Origin: Bacillota bacterium
GTDB lineage: Bacteria; Bacillota; Clostridia; Lachnospirales; Lachnospiraceae
Length of the DNA stretch: 64,000 nt
Assembly (NCBI GenBank): GCA_023402845.1
Contig: JAEYFP010000016.1
Coordinates: 325,569 to 389,568, forward strand
Reading direction: 5' to 3'
Below the pieces are notes generated by a model that made no database searches, was not told where the DNA came from, and saw nothing but the letters and a program-made list of their open reading frames with translations. A program made the translations under genes and the position numbers. Positions 51,390-61,098 of the stretch are shown here, piece after piece (position 1 is the first letter of the stretch; the number at the start of each line of letters is the position of its first letter).

Positions 51390-53306
51390 ATGAGCAACGA
51401 ATATGGCGCAGATCAAATTCAAATATTGGAGGGTTTGGAGGCTGTAAGAAAAAGACCTGGTATGTATATCGGCAGTACTTCTTCAAGAGGACTTCACCAT
51501 TTGGTATATGAAATTGTGGATAATTCAGTGGATGAGGCTTTGGCCGGATTTTGTGATATGATTGATGTTACCCTCAATAAGGACAATTCTGTAACGGTTA
51601 TTGATAACGGAAGAGGAATTCCTGTGGGAATTAATCATAAAGCAGGTATTCCCGCTGTTGAAGTTGTTTTTACTATTCTTCATGCAGGAGGAAAATTCGG
51701 AGGAGGAGGATATAAAGTATCGGGAGGACTTCACGGAGTAGGTGCTTCTGTTGTAAATGCTCTTTCTTCCTGGCTTGAGGTTAAAATTTATCATGAAGGA
51801 AAAATTTATAGACAGCGTTATGAAAGAGGGCATGTTGTAAAAAAGCTTGAAGTAATTGGCGAATGCGACATGGAAAAGAGCGGAACGACTGTTACTTTTT
51901 TGCCGGATGACACAATATTTGAAGAAACTATCTATGATTTTGATATATTAAAGCAGCGTCTTCGTGAAATGGCTTTTCTTACAAAGAATTTAAGAATTGT
52001 CTTGAGAGATGACAGACCGGAAGAACAGATTGTAAAAGAATTTCATTATGCGGGCGGAATTAAGGAATTTGTCAGCTACTTAAATAAAAGTAAAACTCCT
52101 TTATATGAAGACATTCTTTATTTTGAAGGAAAAAAGGATCATGTTTATGTTGAAGTGGCGATGCAGCATAATGATTCCTATAATGAAAGTGTATTTAGTT
52201 TTGTTAATAATATTACGACACCGGAAGGAGGTACACACCTGACCGGTTATCGTAATGCAATTACAAAAACGTTTAATGATTACGCAAGAAATGCAAAATT
52301 ATTAAAAGACAGTGAATCTAATTTATCAGGCGATGATATTCGGGAAGGTTTGACCGCAATCATCAGTGTCAAAATTGAAGATCCGCAGTTTGAAGGACAG
52401 ACAAAGCAGAAGCTTGGAAATAGTGAAGCCAGAGTTGCGGTAGATAATGTTGTAAGTGAACAGCTTACTTATTATCTGGAACAGAATCCGATTGTTGCAA
52501 AAATTATTTGTGAAAAATCTATTTTGGCGCAGCGTGCAAGAGAAGCAGCCAGAAAAGCGAGAGATCTTACTAGAAGGAAAACTGCCTTGGAAGGAATGGC
52601 TCTTCCCGGAAAGCTTGCCGATTGTTCTGATAAGGATCCAAAAAATTGTGAAATTTTTATAGTAGAGGGTGATTCTGCCGGAGGTTCTGCAAAAACGGCA
52701 AGAAGCCGTGCAACACAGGCAATTCTCCCGCTGCGCGGCAAGATTTTAAATGTAGAAAAAGCAAGACTTGATAAAATATATGGAAATGCAGAAATTAAAG
52801 CAATGATTACCGCATTTGGAACAGGAATCCATGATGATTTTGATAGTTCAAAACTGCGGTATGATAAAATTATTATTATGACAGATGCCGATGTGGATGG
52901 CGCACATATCAGTACATTGATGCTGACATTCCTTTATCGTTTTATGCCTGATTTAATTAAAGAAGGGCATGTTTATCTCGCGCAGCCGCCTCTTTATAAA
53001 CTTGAGAAGAATAAAAAAGTCTGGTATGCATATAACGATGAAGAACTAAGTTCCATTTTATTAGAGGTCGGACGTGATACAAATAACAAGATTCAGCGAT
53101 ATAAAGGTCTTGGTGAAATGGATGCTGATCAGCTCTGGGAAACAACAATGAATCCGGAAAGCAGAATTTTATTAAAGGTAACAATGAATGAGGAAGCATC
53201 TTCGGAAATTGATTTAACCTTTACAACCTTGATGGGAGACAAAGTGGAGCCGAGAAGGGAATTTATTGAGGAAAATGCCAAATACGTAAAGAATTTGGAT
53301 ATTTAG
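51390..53306 (+). CDS. gyrB: DNA gyrase subunit B
   Basis: 638 residues. It has a GHKL ATPase (EIVDNSVDEALAG, GGLHGVGASVVNAL), a transducer domain, and TOPRIM with EGDSAGGSAKTAR and DADVDGAHI. AGGAGG precedes the ATG. It works with GyrA, encoded 13 bases downstream, to introduce negative supercoils. Confidence 0.98.
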   Translation: MSNEYGADQIQILEGLEAVRKRPGMYIGSTSSRGLHHLVYEIVDNSVDEALAGFCDMIDVTLNKDNSVTVIDNGRGIPVGINHKAGIPAVEVVFTILHAGGKFGGGGYKVSGGLHGVGASVVNALSSWLEVKIYHEGKIYRQRYERGHVVKKLEVIGECDMEKSGTTVTFLPDDTIFEETIYDFDILKQRLREMAFLTKNLRIVLRDDRPEEQIVKEFHYAGGIKEFVSYLNKSKTPLYEDILYFEGKKDHVYVEVAMQHNDSYNESVFSFVNNITTPEGGTHLTGYRNAITKTFNDYARNAKLLKDSESNLSGDDIREGLTAIISVKIEDPQFEGQTKQKLGNSEARVAVDNVVSEQLTYYLEQNPIVAKIICEKSILAQRAREAARKARDLTRRKTALEGMALPGKLADCSDKDPKNCEIFIVEGDSAGGSAKTARSRATQAILPLRGKILNVEKARLDKIYGNAEIKAMITAFGTGIHDDFDSSKLRYDKIIIMTDADVDGAHISTLMLTFLYRFMPDLIKEGHVYLAQPPLYKLEKNKKVWYAYNDEELSSILLEVGRDTNNKIQRYKGLGEMDADQLWETTMNPESRILLKVTMNEEASSEIDLTFTTLMGDKVEPRREFIEENAKYVKNLDI

Positions 53307-53319
53307 GGAGAAAATATAA

Positions 53320-55902
53320 ATGGATGACAAAATTTTTGATAAAGTCCACGAAATTGATCTGAAAAAAACGATGGAAACCTCCTACATTGATTACGCGATG
53401 AGCGTTATTGCGGCAAGAGCCTTGCCGGATGTAAGAGACGGATTAAAACCGGTACAAAGAAGAGTTCTTTTTTCCATGATAGAATTGAATAACGGTCCCG
53501 ATAAGCCGCATAGAAAATGTGCTCGTATTGTCGGTGATACAATGGGTAAGTATCACCCGCATGGTGACAGCTCTATCTATGGTTCACTCGTTAATATGGC
53601 TCAGGAATGGTCTACACGGTATCCGCTTGTGGATGGCCATGGTAATTTTGGTTCTGTGGATGGCGACGGCGCAGCCGCTATGCGTTATACAGAAGCAAGA
53701 TTGTCCAAAATTTCCATGGAGATGCTTGCGGATATTAATAAAAATACGGTTGATTTTATCCCAAACTTTGATGAGACAGAAAGAGAGCCGGTCGTACTCC
53801 CAAGCAGGTATCCGAATCTGCTTGTGAACGGTACGACAGGTATTGCCGTCGGTATGGCAACTAATATTCCTCCCCACAATCTGCGTGAGGTTATCACAGC
53901 CGTTGTAAAAATGATTGATAACAAAGTTAATGAGTCCAGAGAAACGGATATTGAAGAATTGCTTTCGGTCATAAAAGGCCCGGATTTTCCTACCGGAGGT
54001 ATTATTCTTGGTACAAGGGGTATTGAGGAAGCATATCGGACCGGCCGCGGAAAGATCAAGGTACGGGGTGTTACGAATATCGAAACGATGCCGAATGGAA
54101 AAAGTCGTATTATTATTACGGAACTTCCTTATCTCGTAAATAAGGCGCGGCTCATCGAAAAAATGGCAGAGCTTGTCAGGGATAAAAAAATTGATGGAAT
54201 CACAGATCTTCGTGATGAATCGGACAGAGAAGGCATGCGCGTTGTGATAGAGCTTCGCCGCGATGCGAATGCAAATATTATTGTCAACAAGTTGTATAAG
54301 CATACGCAATTGCAGGATACGTTCGGCGTCATTATGATTGCTCTTATAAATAATCAACCGAAAGTCATGAATTTATGTGAAATACTGCATCATTACCTCA
54401 AGCATCAGGAAGAGGTCGTTACAAGAAGGACGCAGTATGATTTGAATAAAGCAGAGGAACGCGCGCATATTTTAGAAGGTCTGCTGATTGCACTTGATAA
54501 CATTGATGAGGTTATTAAGATTATTCGCGGAAGCAAAACAGTTGCGGAAGCAAAAACGCAGTTGATGGAGCGCTTTGGATTAACCGATGTGCAGTCTCAG
54601 GCAATCGTGGATATGAGGCTTCGTGCTTTAACAGGTTTGGAACGGGAAAAGCTTGAAGAGGAATATGCAGAGCTTATGAAGAAGATTGCGGAATATAAAG
54701 CAATTTTATCTGATGAAAAATTGTTATTGGGTGTAATTAGAAAGGAAATTATTATTATTTCCGAAAAGTATGGGGATGACAGAAGAAGTCAGATTGGTTT
54801 TGATGAATTTGATATTACAATGGAGGATTTAATTCCGAAGGATAATACGATTATTGCAATGACAAGTCTGGGATACATCAAACGTATGACCGTCGATAAC
54901 TTTAAGTCTCAAAACCGAGGCGGCAGAGGTATTAAAGGGATGCAGACGATCGAGGATGATTATATTGAAGATCTATTAATGACAACGACACATAATTACT
55001 TAATGTTTTGCACGAATTATGGGCGTGTATACCGGCTGAAAGCTTATGAAATTCCTGAATCGGGCAGAACCTCAAGAGGGACCGCTATTATTAATCTTCT
55101 TCAGTTAAATCCGGGTGAAAAGATTTCGGCAATTATTCCGATCAGTGAGTTTGAAGAAAATAAAAATCTGTTTATGGTAACAAAAAAGGGAATTGTAAAA
55201 AAGACCAATATTATGGAATACAGCAATGTCCGTAAAAATGGGCTTGCAGCAATCAATCTCAGAGAAGATGATGAGTTGATAGAAGTAAAGATAACTGATA
55301 ACAATACGGAAATTTTCCTTGTTACAAAGCAGGGAATGTGCATTCGTTTTAAAGAGACAGATGTCAGAGCAACAGGCAGGACATCAATGGGAGTTATCGG
55401 TATGAATTTATCGGATGGCGATGAAATTATCGGCATGCAGCTTGATCATCAAGGTGATTCTTTACTGATTGTTTCTGAAAAGGGTTATGGAAAACGTACG
55501 TATCTTGATGAATTCTCTGTACAAAAACGTGGTGGTAAAGGCGTAAAATGTTATAAAATTTTAGAAAAAACAGGGGACGTCATAGGGGTAAAAGCAGTTA
55601 ATGATGATCACGAAATAATGATGATCACAATGGAGGGTATCATTATTCAGCTTCGCATGGAGGATATTTCCACATTAGGAAGAATTACTTCGGGTGTGAA
55701 GATGATTAATTTAAGTGAAGATGTGACTGTTGCAAAGATCGCGAAGGTCCGTGAAAAGGTTTCTGACGGTAAGCAGGAATATACTAATGTAGAGGATGCA
55801 ATGGAGGATATTCCGGAAACCGATAGAAATATCGTTATTATTCATGATGAAGTCACTATTCCTGTAGAAAAAATAGATGAGGATTCCGATACGGAAGAAT
55901 AG
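53320..55902 (+). CDS. gyrA: DNA gyrase subunit A
   Basis: 860 residues. The catalytic Tyr lies in AAAMRYTEARL, and the GyrA box reads QNRGGRGIKG, marking gyrase rather than topoisomerase IV. Six C-terminal blades follow. In the quinolone region HPHGDSSIYGSLV, Ser is kept at the E. coli 83 position, but the acidic residue at position 87 is Gly. The tail is acidic (DEDSDTEE). It ends at a strong hairpin. Confidence 0.97.
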   Translation: MDDKIFDKVHEIDLKKTMETSYIDYAMSVIAARALPDVRDGLKPVQRRVLFSMIELNNGPDKPHRKCARIVGDTMGKYHPHGDSSIYGSLVNMAQEWSTRYPLVDGHGNFGSVDGDGAAAMRYTEARLSKISMEMLADINKNTVDFIPNFDETEREPVVLPSRYPNLLVNGTTGIAVGMATNIPPHNLREVITAVVKMIDNKVNESRETDIEELLSVIKGPDFPTGGIILGTRGIEEAYRTGRGKIKVRGVTNIETMPNGKSRIIITELPYLVNKARLIEKMAELVRDKKIDGITDLRDESDREGMRVVIELRRDANANIIVNKLYKHTQLQDTFGVIMIALINNQPKVMNLCEILHHYLKHQEEVVTRRTQYDLNKAEERAHILEGLLIALDNIDEVIKIIRGSKTVAEAKTQLMERFGLTDVQSQAIVDMRLRALTGLEREKLEEEYAELMKKIAEYKAILSDEKLLLGVIRKEIIIISEKYGDDRRSQIGFDEFDITMEDLIPKDNTIIAMTSLGYIKRMTVDNFKSQNRGGRGIKGMQTIEDDYIEDLLMTTTHNYLMFCTNYGRVYRLKAYEIPESGRTSRGTAIINLLQLNPGEKISAIIPISEFEENKNLFMVTKKGIVKKTNIMEYSNVRKNGLAAINLREDDELIEVKITDNNTEIFLVTKQGMCIRFKETDVRATGRTSMGVIGMNLSDGDEIIGMQLDHQGDSLLIVSEKGYGKRTYLDEFSVQKRGGKGVKCYKILEKTGDVIGVKAVNDDHEIMMITMEGIIIQLRMEDISTLGRITSGVKMINLSEDVTVAKIAKVREKVSDGKQEYTNVEDAMEDIPETDRNIVIIHDEVTIPVEKIDEDSDTEE

Positions 55903-55917
55903 GCAGTAATCATAGCG

Positions 55918-55952
55918 CAAAACTCAAACATGAAGGCAATGTTTGAGTTTTG
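55918..55952 (+). terminator. Terminator after gyrA
   Basis: A perfect 14-bp stem (55918-55931 with 55939-55952) with a 7-base loop; only a modest T-rich tail follows. Confidence 0.65.
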
Positions 55953-55996
55953 TTGGTTATAGGGAAGGTTATCAGCATAGATAATAAGGAGAACCA

Positions 55997-56839
55997 ATGA
56001 AAACGGTTTATGTAAAAGACATAACGGAAAACATAATAAAAATGTGCATTGAAGCAAATCATTTTTTGACTGATGATATGAAGGAATGTTTGGATCGTGC
56101 GGCGGAACGGGAGGAGTCTAAAATCGGCAGACAGATTTTGTGCCAGCTTCAGGAAAATCTGAAAACAGCCGGCGAAGAGATGATTCCGATTTGTCAGGAT
56201 ACCGGCATGGCGGTTGTTTTTTTGGAAATCGGCCAAGAGGTACATTTTGAAGGTGGAAGTCTTGAGGATGCCATAAATGAAGGGGTCAGAAGAGGATATC
56301 AGGAAGGATTTCTTCGTAAATCGGTGGTGTCAGATCCGATTTTTAGAGAAAATACGAAGGATAATACACCTGCCGTTATTTATTATGAGCTTGTGCCCGG
56401 TGATTATGTAAAAATAACAGTTGCACCAAAGGGTTTTGGGAGCGAAAATATGAGCCGCCTCTTTATGCTAAAACCTTCAGACGGTTTGGAAGGTGTAAAG
56501 AATGCCATTTTAACAACAGTGAAGGAGGCCGGTCCTAACGCATGTCCGCCAATGGTAATCGGAGTCGGGATCGGAGGTACCTTTGAAAAATGTGCGCTAA
56601 TGGCAAAAAAAGCGCTGGTAAGAGAGACAGATCAACATTCTGAAATTCCCTATGTGTCCCGGCTCGAAAAAGAAATGCTGGAGCAAATCAACGCTCTTGG
56701 TATTGGTCCCGGAGGCCTTGGTGGAACAACAACGGCATTTGCCGTCAATATTAACACTTATCCTACTCACATTGCCGGACTTCCGGTAGCGGTCAATATT
56801 TGCTGCCATGTCAACAGACATGCAGTAAGGATTTTATAG
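55997..56839 (+). CDS. fumA: Fumarate hydratase, class I, alpha subunit
   Basis: 280 residues, the N-terminal half of the iron-sulfur fumarase. The cluster cysteines are in PICQDTGMAVVF, GPNACPPMVIG and GTFEKCALMAKKAL. With the beta subunit it interconverts fumarate and malate. GGAG precedes the ATG. L(+)-tartrate dehydratase has the same two-part architecture and cannot be fully excluded. Confidence 0.88.
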   Translation: MKTVYVKDITENIIKMCIEANHFLTDDMKECLDRAAEREESKIGRQILCQLQENLKTAGEEMIPICQDTGMAVVFLEIGQEVHFEGGSLEDAINEGVRRGYQEGFLRKSVVSDPIFRENTKDNTPAVIYYELVPGDYVKITVAPKGFGSENMSRLFMLKPSDGLEGVKNAILTTVKEAGPNACPPMVIGVGIGGTFEKCALMAKKALVRETDQHSEIPYVSRLEKEMLEQINALGIGPGGLGGTTTAFAVNINTYPTHIAGLPVAVNICCHVNRHAVRIL

Positions 56840-56858
56840 GAAACAGGAGACTGATTGA

Positions 56859-57413
56859 ATGGATTATTATATCAATGCACCGCTTGATGAAAAAACTGTG
56901 GAAAAGCTGCAAGCGGGAGATTATGTTTATATTACCGGAACGATCTATACAGCAAGGGATGCTGCTCATAAAAGAATGTACGAAGCACTTGAGGAAGGAA
57001 AGAAGCTTCCGATCTCGATGAAAAACAATATTATTTATTATATGGGACCTTCCCCTGCAAGGGAAGGAAGACCAATTGGCTCCGCGGGGCCGACAACAGC
57101 AAGCCGTATGGACAAATATACACCGTCACTGCTGGATTTGGGATTAAAGGGAATGATCGGAAAAGGAAAACGCATGCCTGAAGTAAAGGACGCAATGATG
57201 AGAAATGGGGCCGTCTATTTTGCCGCTGTCGGCGGGGCCGGCGCTCTTCTTTCAAAATGTATCGAAACTTCTGAGGTCGTTGCTTATGAGGACTTAGGGA
57301 CAGAGGCAATTCGAAGATTAACGGTGAAAAATTTTCCGGTTATCGTTGTCATGGACAGTGCCGGTAATGATTTATATGAAACGGCAATACAAAAAGACCG
57401 GAAGGAATTATAA
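56859..57413 (+). CDS. fumB: Fumarate hydratase, class I, beta subunit
   Basis: 184 residues, the C-terminal half with VYITGTIYTARDAAHKRM, YYMGPSPAREGRPIGSAGPTT and AVGGAGALLSKCI. AGGAG lies before the ATG, 19 bases after the alpha subunit. The two must be made together to form the active oxygen-sensitive enzyme. Confidence 0.9.
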   Translation: MDYYINAPLDEKTVEKLQAGDYVYITGTIYTARDAAHKRMYEALEEGKKLPISMKNNIIYYMGPSPAREGRPIGSAGPTTASRMDKYTPSLLDLGLKGMIGKGKRMPEVKDAMMRNGAVYFAAVGGAGALLSKCIETSEVVAYEDLGTEAIRRLTVKNFPVIVVMDSAGNDLYETAIQKDRKEL

Positions 57414-57414
57414 A

Positions 57415-58140
57415 ATGAGAATAGCATTGATGGTTTTTCGTATGTTTTTTCGTGCTGTCTATTATATAATAAAAATGGGGTGGATGGGAAAGCAGGAGCG
57501 ATATTCGGAAGAGGAACGCTATGCATTTGTAAAAAAGGTAACGATTGAAGCAAACAGATGCGGCCGTGTGAAGATAAACACATTTGGTGTGGAAAATATA
57601 CCAAAAGAAAATGGTTTTATTTTTTTTCCAAATCATCAGGGACTATATGATGTGCTTGGTTTGTTGGAATCCTGTCCGAATCCGTTTACAATCGTTATGA
57701 AAAAGGAAGTAGGAAATGTCATTTTATTAAAGCAGGTGATCTCGTGTTTAAAAGGACAATTAATCGATAGAGATGATATCAGGCAGGGACTTTCTGTGAT
57801 TAAACAGATGTCGGAAGAGGTAAAAACAGGCCGGAATTATGTTATTTTTGCAGAAGGAACACGGACAAGAAATAAAAATGAGCTTCTGGAATTTAAAGGA
57901 GGAAGCTTTAAAAGTGCGATGCTGGCTAAATGTCCGATTGTGCCGGTTGCGCTTATCGATTCCTATAAGCCCTTTGATGAAAATTCGATAAAAAAGGTAA
58001 CCGTACAAGTACATTATTTAGAGCCTATTGCTTATGAGAACTATCAGAATATGAAATCTACGGAAATTGCGCAGCTTGTGAGAAGCAGGATAGAATCCGT
58101 TGTTAAAAAATATGAGAATGGGTGTACAAGCTTTTTGTAG
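57415..58140 (+). CDS. plsC: 1-acylglycerol-3-phosphate O-acyltransferase (PlsC)
   Basis: 241 residues from ATG 57415, one base after the fumB stop, with AAGGA 8 bases upstream. The HX4D motif is in NHQGLYDVLG and the substrate motif in FAEGTRTRNKNELLEFKGG. One N-terminal membrane segment is present. It makes phosphatidic acid in the inner leaflet. The fumarase neighbours are probably only transcriptional partners. Confidence 0.9.
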   Translation: MRIALMVFRMFFRAVYYIIKMGWMGKQERYSEEERYAFVKKVTIEANRCGRVKINTFGVENIPKENGFIFFPNHQGLYDVLGLLESCPNPFTIVMKKEVGNVILLKQVISCLKGQLIDRDDIRQGLSVIKQMSEEVKTGRNYVIFAEGTRTRNKNELLEFKGGSFKSAMLAKCPIVPVALIDSYKPFDENSIKKVTVQVHYLEPIAYENYQNMKSTEIAQLVRSRIESVVKKYENGCTSFL

Positions 58141-58151
58141 GAGAAGCATTT

Positions 58152-60737
58152 ATGATGTATAAGAAAAATGAAAAGAAAATCCTGATATATATATTATCTT
58201 TCCTTATTCCGGTTATCATGATGCTGATTGCTGCGGTTTGTCTTCAGCTATTTCCATTTGGAGAAAATACACTGCTGGTATCCGATATTAATAATCAGTT
58301 TGTCAGCTTTTATTCCTATTTTAAATCAATCATTACGAGTGATAATAATTTTATTTATACATTCAGTAAAAATTTAGGCGGCGACATGGTGGGCTTTAGT
58401 GGTTATTATCTGCAAAACCCATTTTTATTTTTACTGCTGCTGTTTCCCGATGCCTATCTTCCTGCGGGGATTCTTTTGATCATTATATTGCAGACAGGTT
58501 TCTGTGGTCTGACATTTCAGCTTTACTTAAATAATACGAATAAATTTAACAAAGAAGCGCTGCTTTTTTCTACGGCCTATGCATTTATGGGTTATATATT
58601 TGCTTATATTACGCTTCCAATTTATTTTTGCAACATTATACTACTTCCACTCGTTATGCTTGGAATTTCCAGATTGATCGAAAATCCAAAGAAAAAGGGG
58701 CTTTTTATTATTTGTCTCGCTGCATCTATTTTTTGTAATTATTATCTCGGCTATATGCTCTGTTTCTTTTCCCTTTTTTATTTTATTTATATGCTTGTTA
58801 TAAAAACGGATGAATGGAAGCATGCAAAGGAGCCATTTGAAAAAATAAGAGCTTTTATTTTCGCTTCCCTGTTAGGTGTCGGCCTTTCCGCGTTTGATTT
58901 GATACCAATTATTTGTTCCTTAAGCGGTCAGAAAAATGCGCCGGAAAGTTCTGCATTGGCTTTTTACCGTAATTTTAATATGATTGATGTTTTTTCAAAT
59001 TTATACACGGGAGCCTTTGACGGCAATGTCTCTAATCATGGGATGCCTTATATCTATGTTGGTATGATTGCTGTTATCTTTGTTATTTTGTATTTTTTTA
59101 ATAATAAAATATCCGTCAAGGAACGAATTTGTTCCGGTATTTTTCTTGCAGGAATGCTTATCTGCTGCTATATCCACACAATCGATGTGATTCTGCATGC
59201 ATTTAACGAACCGGTTGGATTTCCTTACCGATATGCGTTTTTTATCAGTTTTATTCTGCTTCATCTTGGTTATCGGGGCTTTCTGAAATATCAAGGAAGA
59301 TGGATTACCTATCTACCGGTTATTTTAATTTTTCTTATTTATTCTTTTTATTCAATTTTTTTCAGTGATATTACTGTCAAAAAAGAAGCAATTTTGTTTG
59401 ATGCAATTATTCTTGTTCTGATCGGTATTTTAATTTTTATCAAAACCAATTATTTTTTGCCGATGCAATTGGGATTTGTGATTTTTTTTGGCTTGCAATG
59501 TACGGATTTGCTATCCAATGCGGTTTTATCGATTAAACAATATGAATCGGTTTCTCAGGAGGAATACAGTGCTTATATAGACAAAGTCAAACCTGTGATA
59601 AACCGGATCAAAGAGGAAGATCCCTCTTTTTACAGGATTGAAAAGAATTTCCAAAGAAATCTTAATGATGCGATGCAGTTTTCCTATAACGGCTTGTCAC
59701 ATAACAGTTCTTGTGAAAAAGATTATGTCAAAGAATTTGCCGCTGAAATGGGTTTTCGTAATTTTGGAATTTGGGCATTTTATAATGAAGGAAGCACGTC
59801 GTTTGCAGATTGTTTTTTAGGTGTGAAATATTTTATTTCAAAATATGATACGACAAATAAGCCTTATGTCGAGGATTTTCATACGGAGGATACGTATGCA
59901 TTTTTAAATCCCTACGCACTGCCTCTTGCTTTTGGAATGAAGGAGCAGGTAAAGGAAGTGAGGATGGATCAGGAAAATTTGTTTGAAATACAAAATGATA
60001 TTGCAGCAAGTTTTGGTTTTGATTCACCGATTTATACAAAAGCAAAGATTACTAAGACAGTCTTAGAAAATTTAACAGAAGAAGCCGTACAGGACGAAAC
60101 CGGAGCATATACTGTTTATAAAAAAAATGCCGCAGATCAGGAGGCATTTATCGAATATGAAATTACGTCTTCCGGGAGCAATAATTTCTTTTTCTATTTT
60201 GCAGCACCAAAAATGCAGGGAGCAGAGATTTTTGTAAATGATTTTTCCTATGGAGATTATTTTTCAAACTGGCGATGGAATATCGTTAATGGCGGTTTTT
60301 ATGAAAAAAATGATAAAATAAAAATAAGACTTCAGATATTAGATGATGAAATTGCGGTTTACAATAGTTATTTTTATGAGGAGCAGAAAAGTGCTTTATC
60401 CGATTGGTATCAAATTGCCTCTGCAAGTGCAGGAAACTTAATAAAACGAAGCAGCTCTCATGTGGAGGGGACAGTTACACTGGATAAAAATGATTATCTG
60501 GTATTTTCCATTCCTTTTGAAAAGAATTGGGTGATTCATGTTGACGGAGAAAAAGTAGAGCAGGAAGAAGTGTTAGGTGCGCTGATGGCGGTGAAGCTTT
60601 CTGAAGGAAGCCATACGTTCAATCTGTATTATGTGCCGGGGGGATTTCTTCCGGGGATATGTATTTCTATCATTTCACTTCTGATTTTTGGAGGGCTGCA
60701 AATATATTATTATGTTGGAAAGCGATATTCGCCGTAA
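58152..60737 (+). CDS. YfhO-family multi-pass membrane protein, copy 1
   Basis: 861 residues from ATG 58152, where GGAGAAG precedes. About twelve hydrophobic helices fill the first 460 residues and the last 30; a large extracytoplasmic domain (about 480-820) lies between. The first loop has LVSDINNQFVSFYSYF, resembling the acidic loop of GT-C glycosyltransferases. YfhO of Bacillus is linked to glycosylation of lipoteichoic acid. The donor and acceptor here are unknown. It is 11 bases after plsC and has a paralogue at 61099. Confidence 0.85.
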   Translation: MMYKKNEKKILIYILSFLIPVIMMLIAAVCLQLFPFGENTLLVSDINNQFVSFYSYFKSIITSDNNFIYTFSKNLGGDMVGFSGYYLQNPFLFLLLLFPDAYLPAGILLIIILQTGFCGLTFQLYLNNTNKFNKEALLFSTAYAFMGYIFAYITLPIYFCNIILLPLVMLGISRLIENPKKKGLFIICLAASIFCNYYLGYMLCFFSLFYFIYMLVIKTDEWKHAKEPFEKIRAFIFASLLGVGLSAFDLIPIICSLSGQKNAPESSALAFYRNFNMIDVFSNLYTGAFDGNVSNHGMPYIYVGMIAVIFVILYFFNNKISVKERICSGIFLAGMLICCYIHTIDVILHAFNEPVGFPYRYAFFISFILLHLGYRGFLKYQGRWITYLPVILIFLIYSFYSIFFSDITVKKEAILFDAIILVLIGILIFIKTNYFLPMQLGFVIFFGLQCTDLLSNAVLSIKQYESVSQEEYSAYIDKVKPVINRIKEEDPSFYRIEKNFQRNLNDAMQFSYNGLSHNSSCEKDYVKEFAAEMGFRNFGIWAFYNEGSTSFADCFLGVKYFISKYDTTNKPYVEDFHTEDTYAFLNPYALPLAFGMKEQVKEVRMDQENLFEIQNDIAASFGFDSPIYTKAKITKTVLENLTEEAVQDETGAYTVYKKNAADQEAFIEYEITSSGSNNFFFYFAAPKMQGAEIFVNDFSYGDYFSNWRWNIVNGGFYEKNDKIKIRLQILDDEIAVYNSYFYEEQKSALSDWYQIASASAGNLIKRSSSHVEGTVTLDKNDYLVFSIPFEKNWVIHVDGEKVEQEEVLGALMAVKLSEGSHTFNLYYVPGGFLPGICISIISLLIFGGLQIYYYVGKRYSP

Positions 60738-60743
60738 AATTGA

Positions 60744-60772
60744 TTGACAAAGAAGATTCCCTTTAGTATAAT
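60744..60772 (+). promoter_or_regulatory. Consensus sigma-A promoter of tRNA-Ser
   Basis: TTGACA (60744-60749), exactly 17 bases, TATAAT (60767-60772): a full consensus. It begins only 7 bases after the YfhO stop codon. Confidence 0.85.
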
Positions 60773-60778
60773 AAATTT

Positions 60779-60861
60779 TGCGTCAGTGGTCAGAGATTGC
60801 CGGATGGCATGAGGAGACTGCGGACGAAAATTGAATAGTAGAAAAGAAAGTTCAGAAAATT
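60779..60861 (+). ncRNA. Structured leader in front of tRNA-Ser
   Basis: About 80 transcribed bases precede the tRNA. CGTCAGT (60781-60787) can pair with ACTG and ACG further on (about 60819-60828), enclosing TTGCC-GGAT-GGCA. Most would be removed by RNase P. Whether it is a working element or only a spacer is unknown. Confidence 0.35.
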
Positions 60862-60949
60862 GGAGAAATACTCAAGAGGCTGAAGAGGCGCCCCTGCTAA
60901 GGGTGTAGGTCGGGTGACCGGCGCGAGGGTTCAAATCCCTCTTTCTCCG
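60862..60949 (+). tRNA. tRNA-Ser, anticodon GCU
   Basis: 88 bases with the long variable arm of serine tRNAs. The acceptor stem GGAGAAA/TTTCTCC has discriminator G. The anticodon stem CGCCC/GGGTG has loop CTGCTAA, and the T arm is GAGGG/CCCTC around TTCAAAT. It reads AGC and AGU. CCA is not encoded; the next bases are CTC. Confidence 0.95.
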
Positions 60950-60975
60950 CTCTTTTTTCTATCAAACAAGGAAGG

Positions 60976-61009
60976 GAATCTTACGCAATGAGAATAAGAT
61001 TCTTTTTTT
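60976..61009 (+). terminator. Terminator of tRNA-Ser
   Basis: GAATCTTA (60976-60983) pairs with TAAGATTC (60995-61002), followed by seven T residues. Confidence 0.85.
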
Positions 61010-61049
61010 ATTTAATAGGAAAATCCTATAGACTTTTCTATTAAATAAA
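61007..61049. repeat. AT-rich inverted repeat after the tRNA-Ser terminator
   Basis: TTTATTTAATAG plus GAAAA (61007-61023) is mirrored by TTTTCTATTAAATAAA (61034-61049), about 16 paired bases with a single bulged G. It shares its left end with the terminator T-run. An unusual G+C-rich patch (GCGCAGCTACGCGCGC) follows before the YfhO copy. Confidence 0.55.
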
Positions 61050-61098
61050 ATAATATGCGCAGCTACGCGCGCGGCACAAAAATGATTGGGAGGTTGAC

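Noticed and set aside
53584..54357. 257-codon frame antisense to gyrA
   Set aside because: A shadow of the conserved gyrA frame with no protein-like features.
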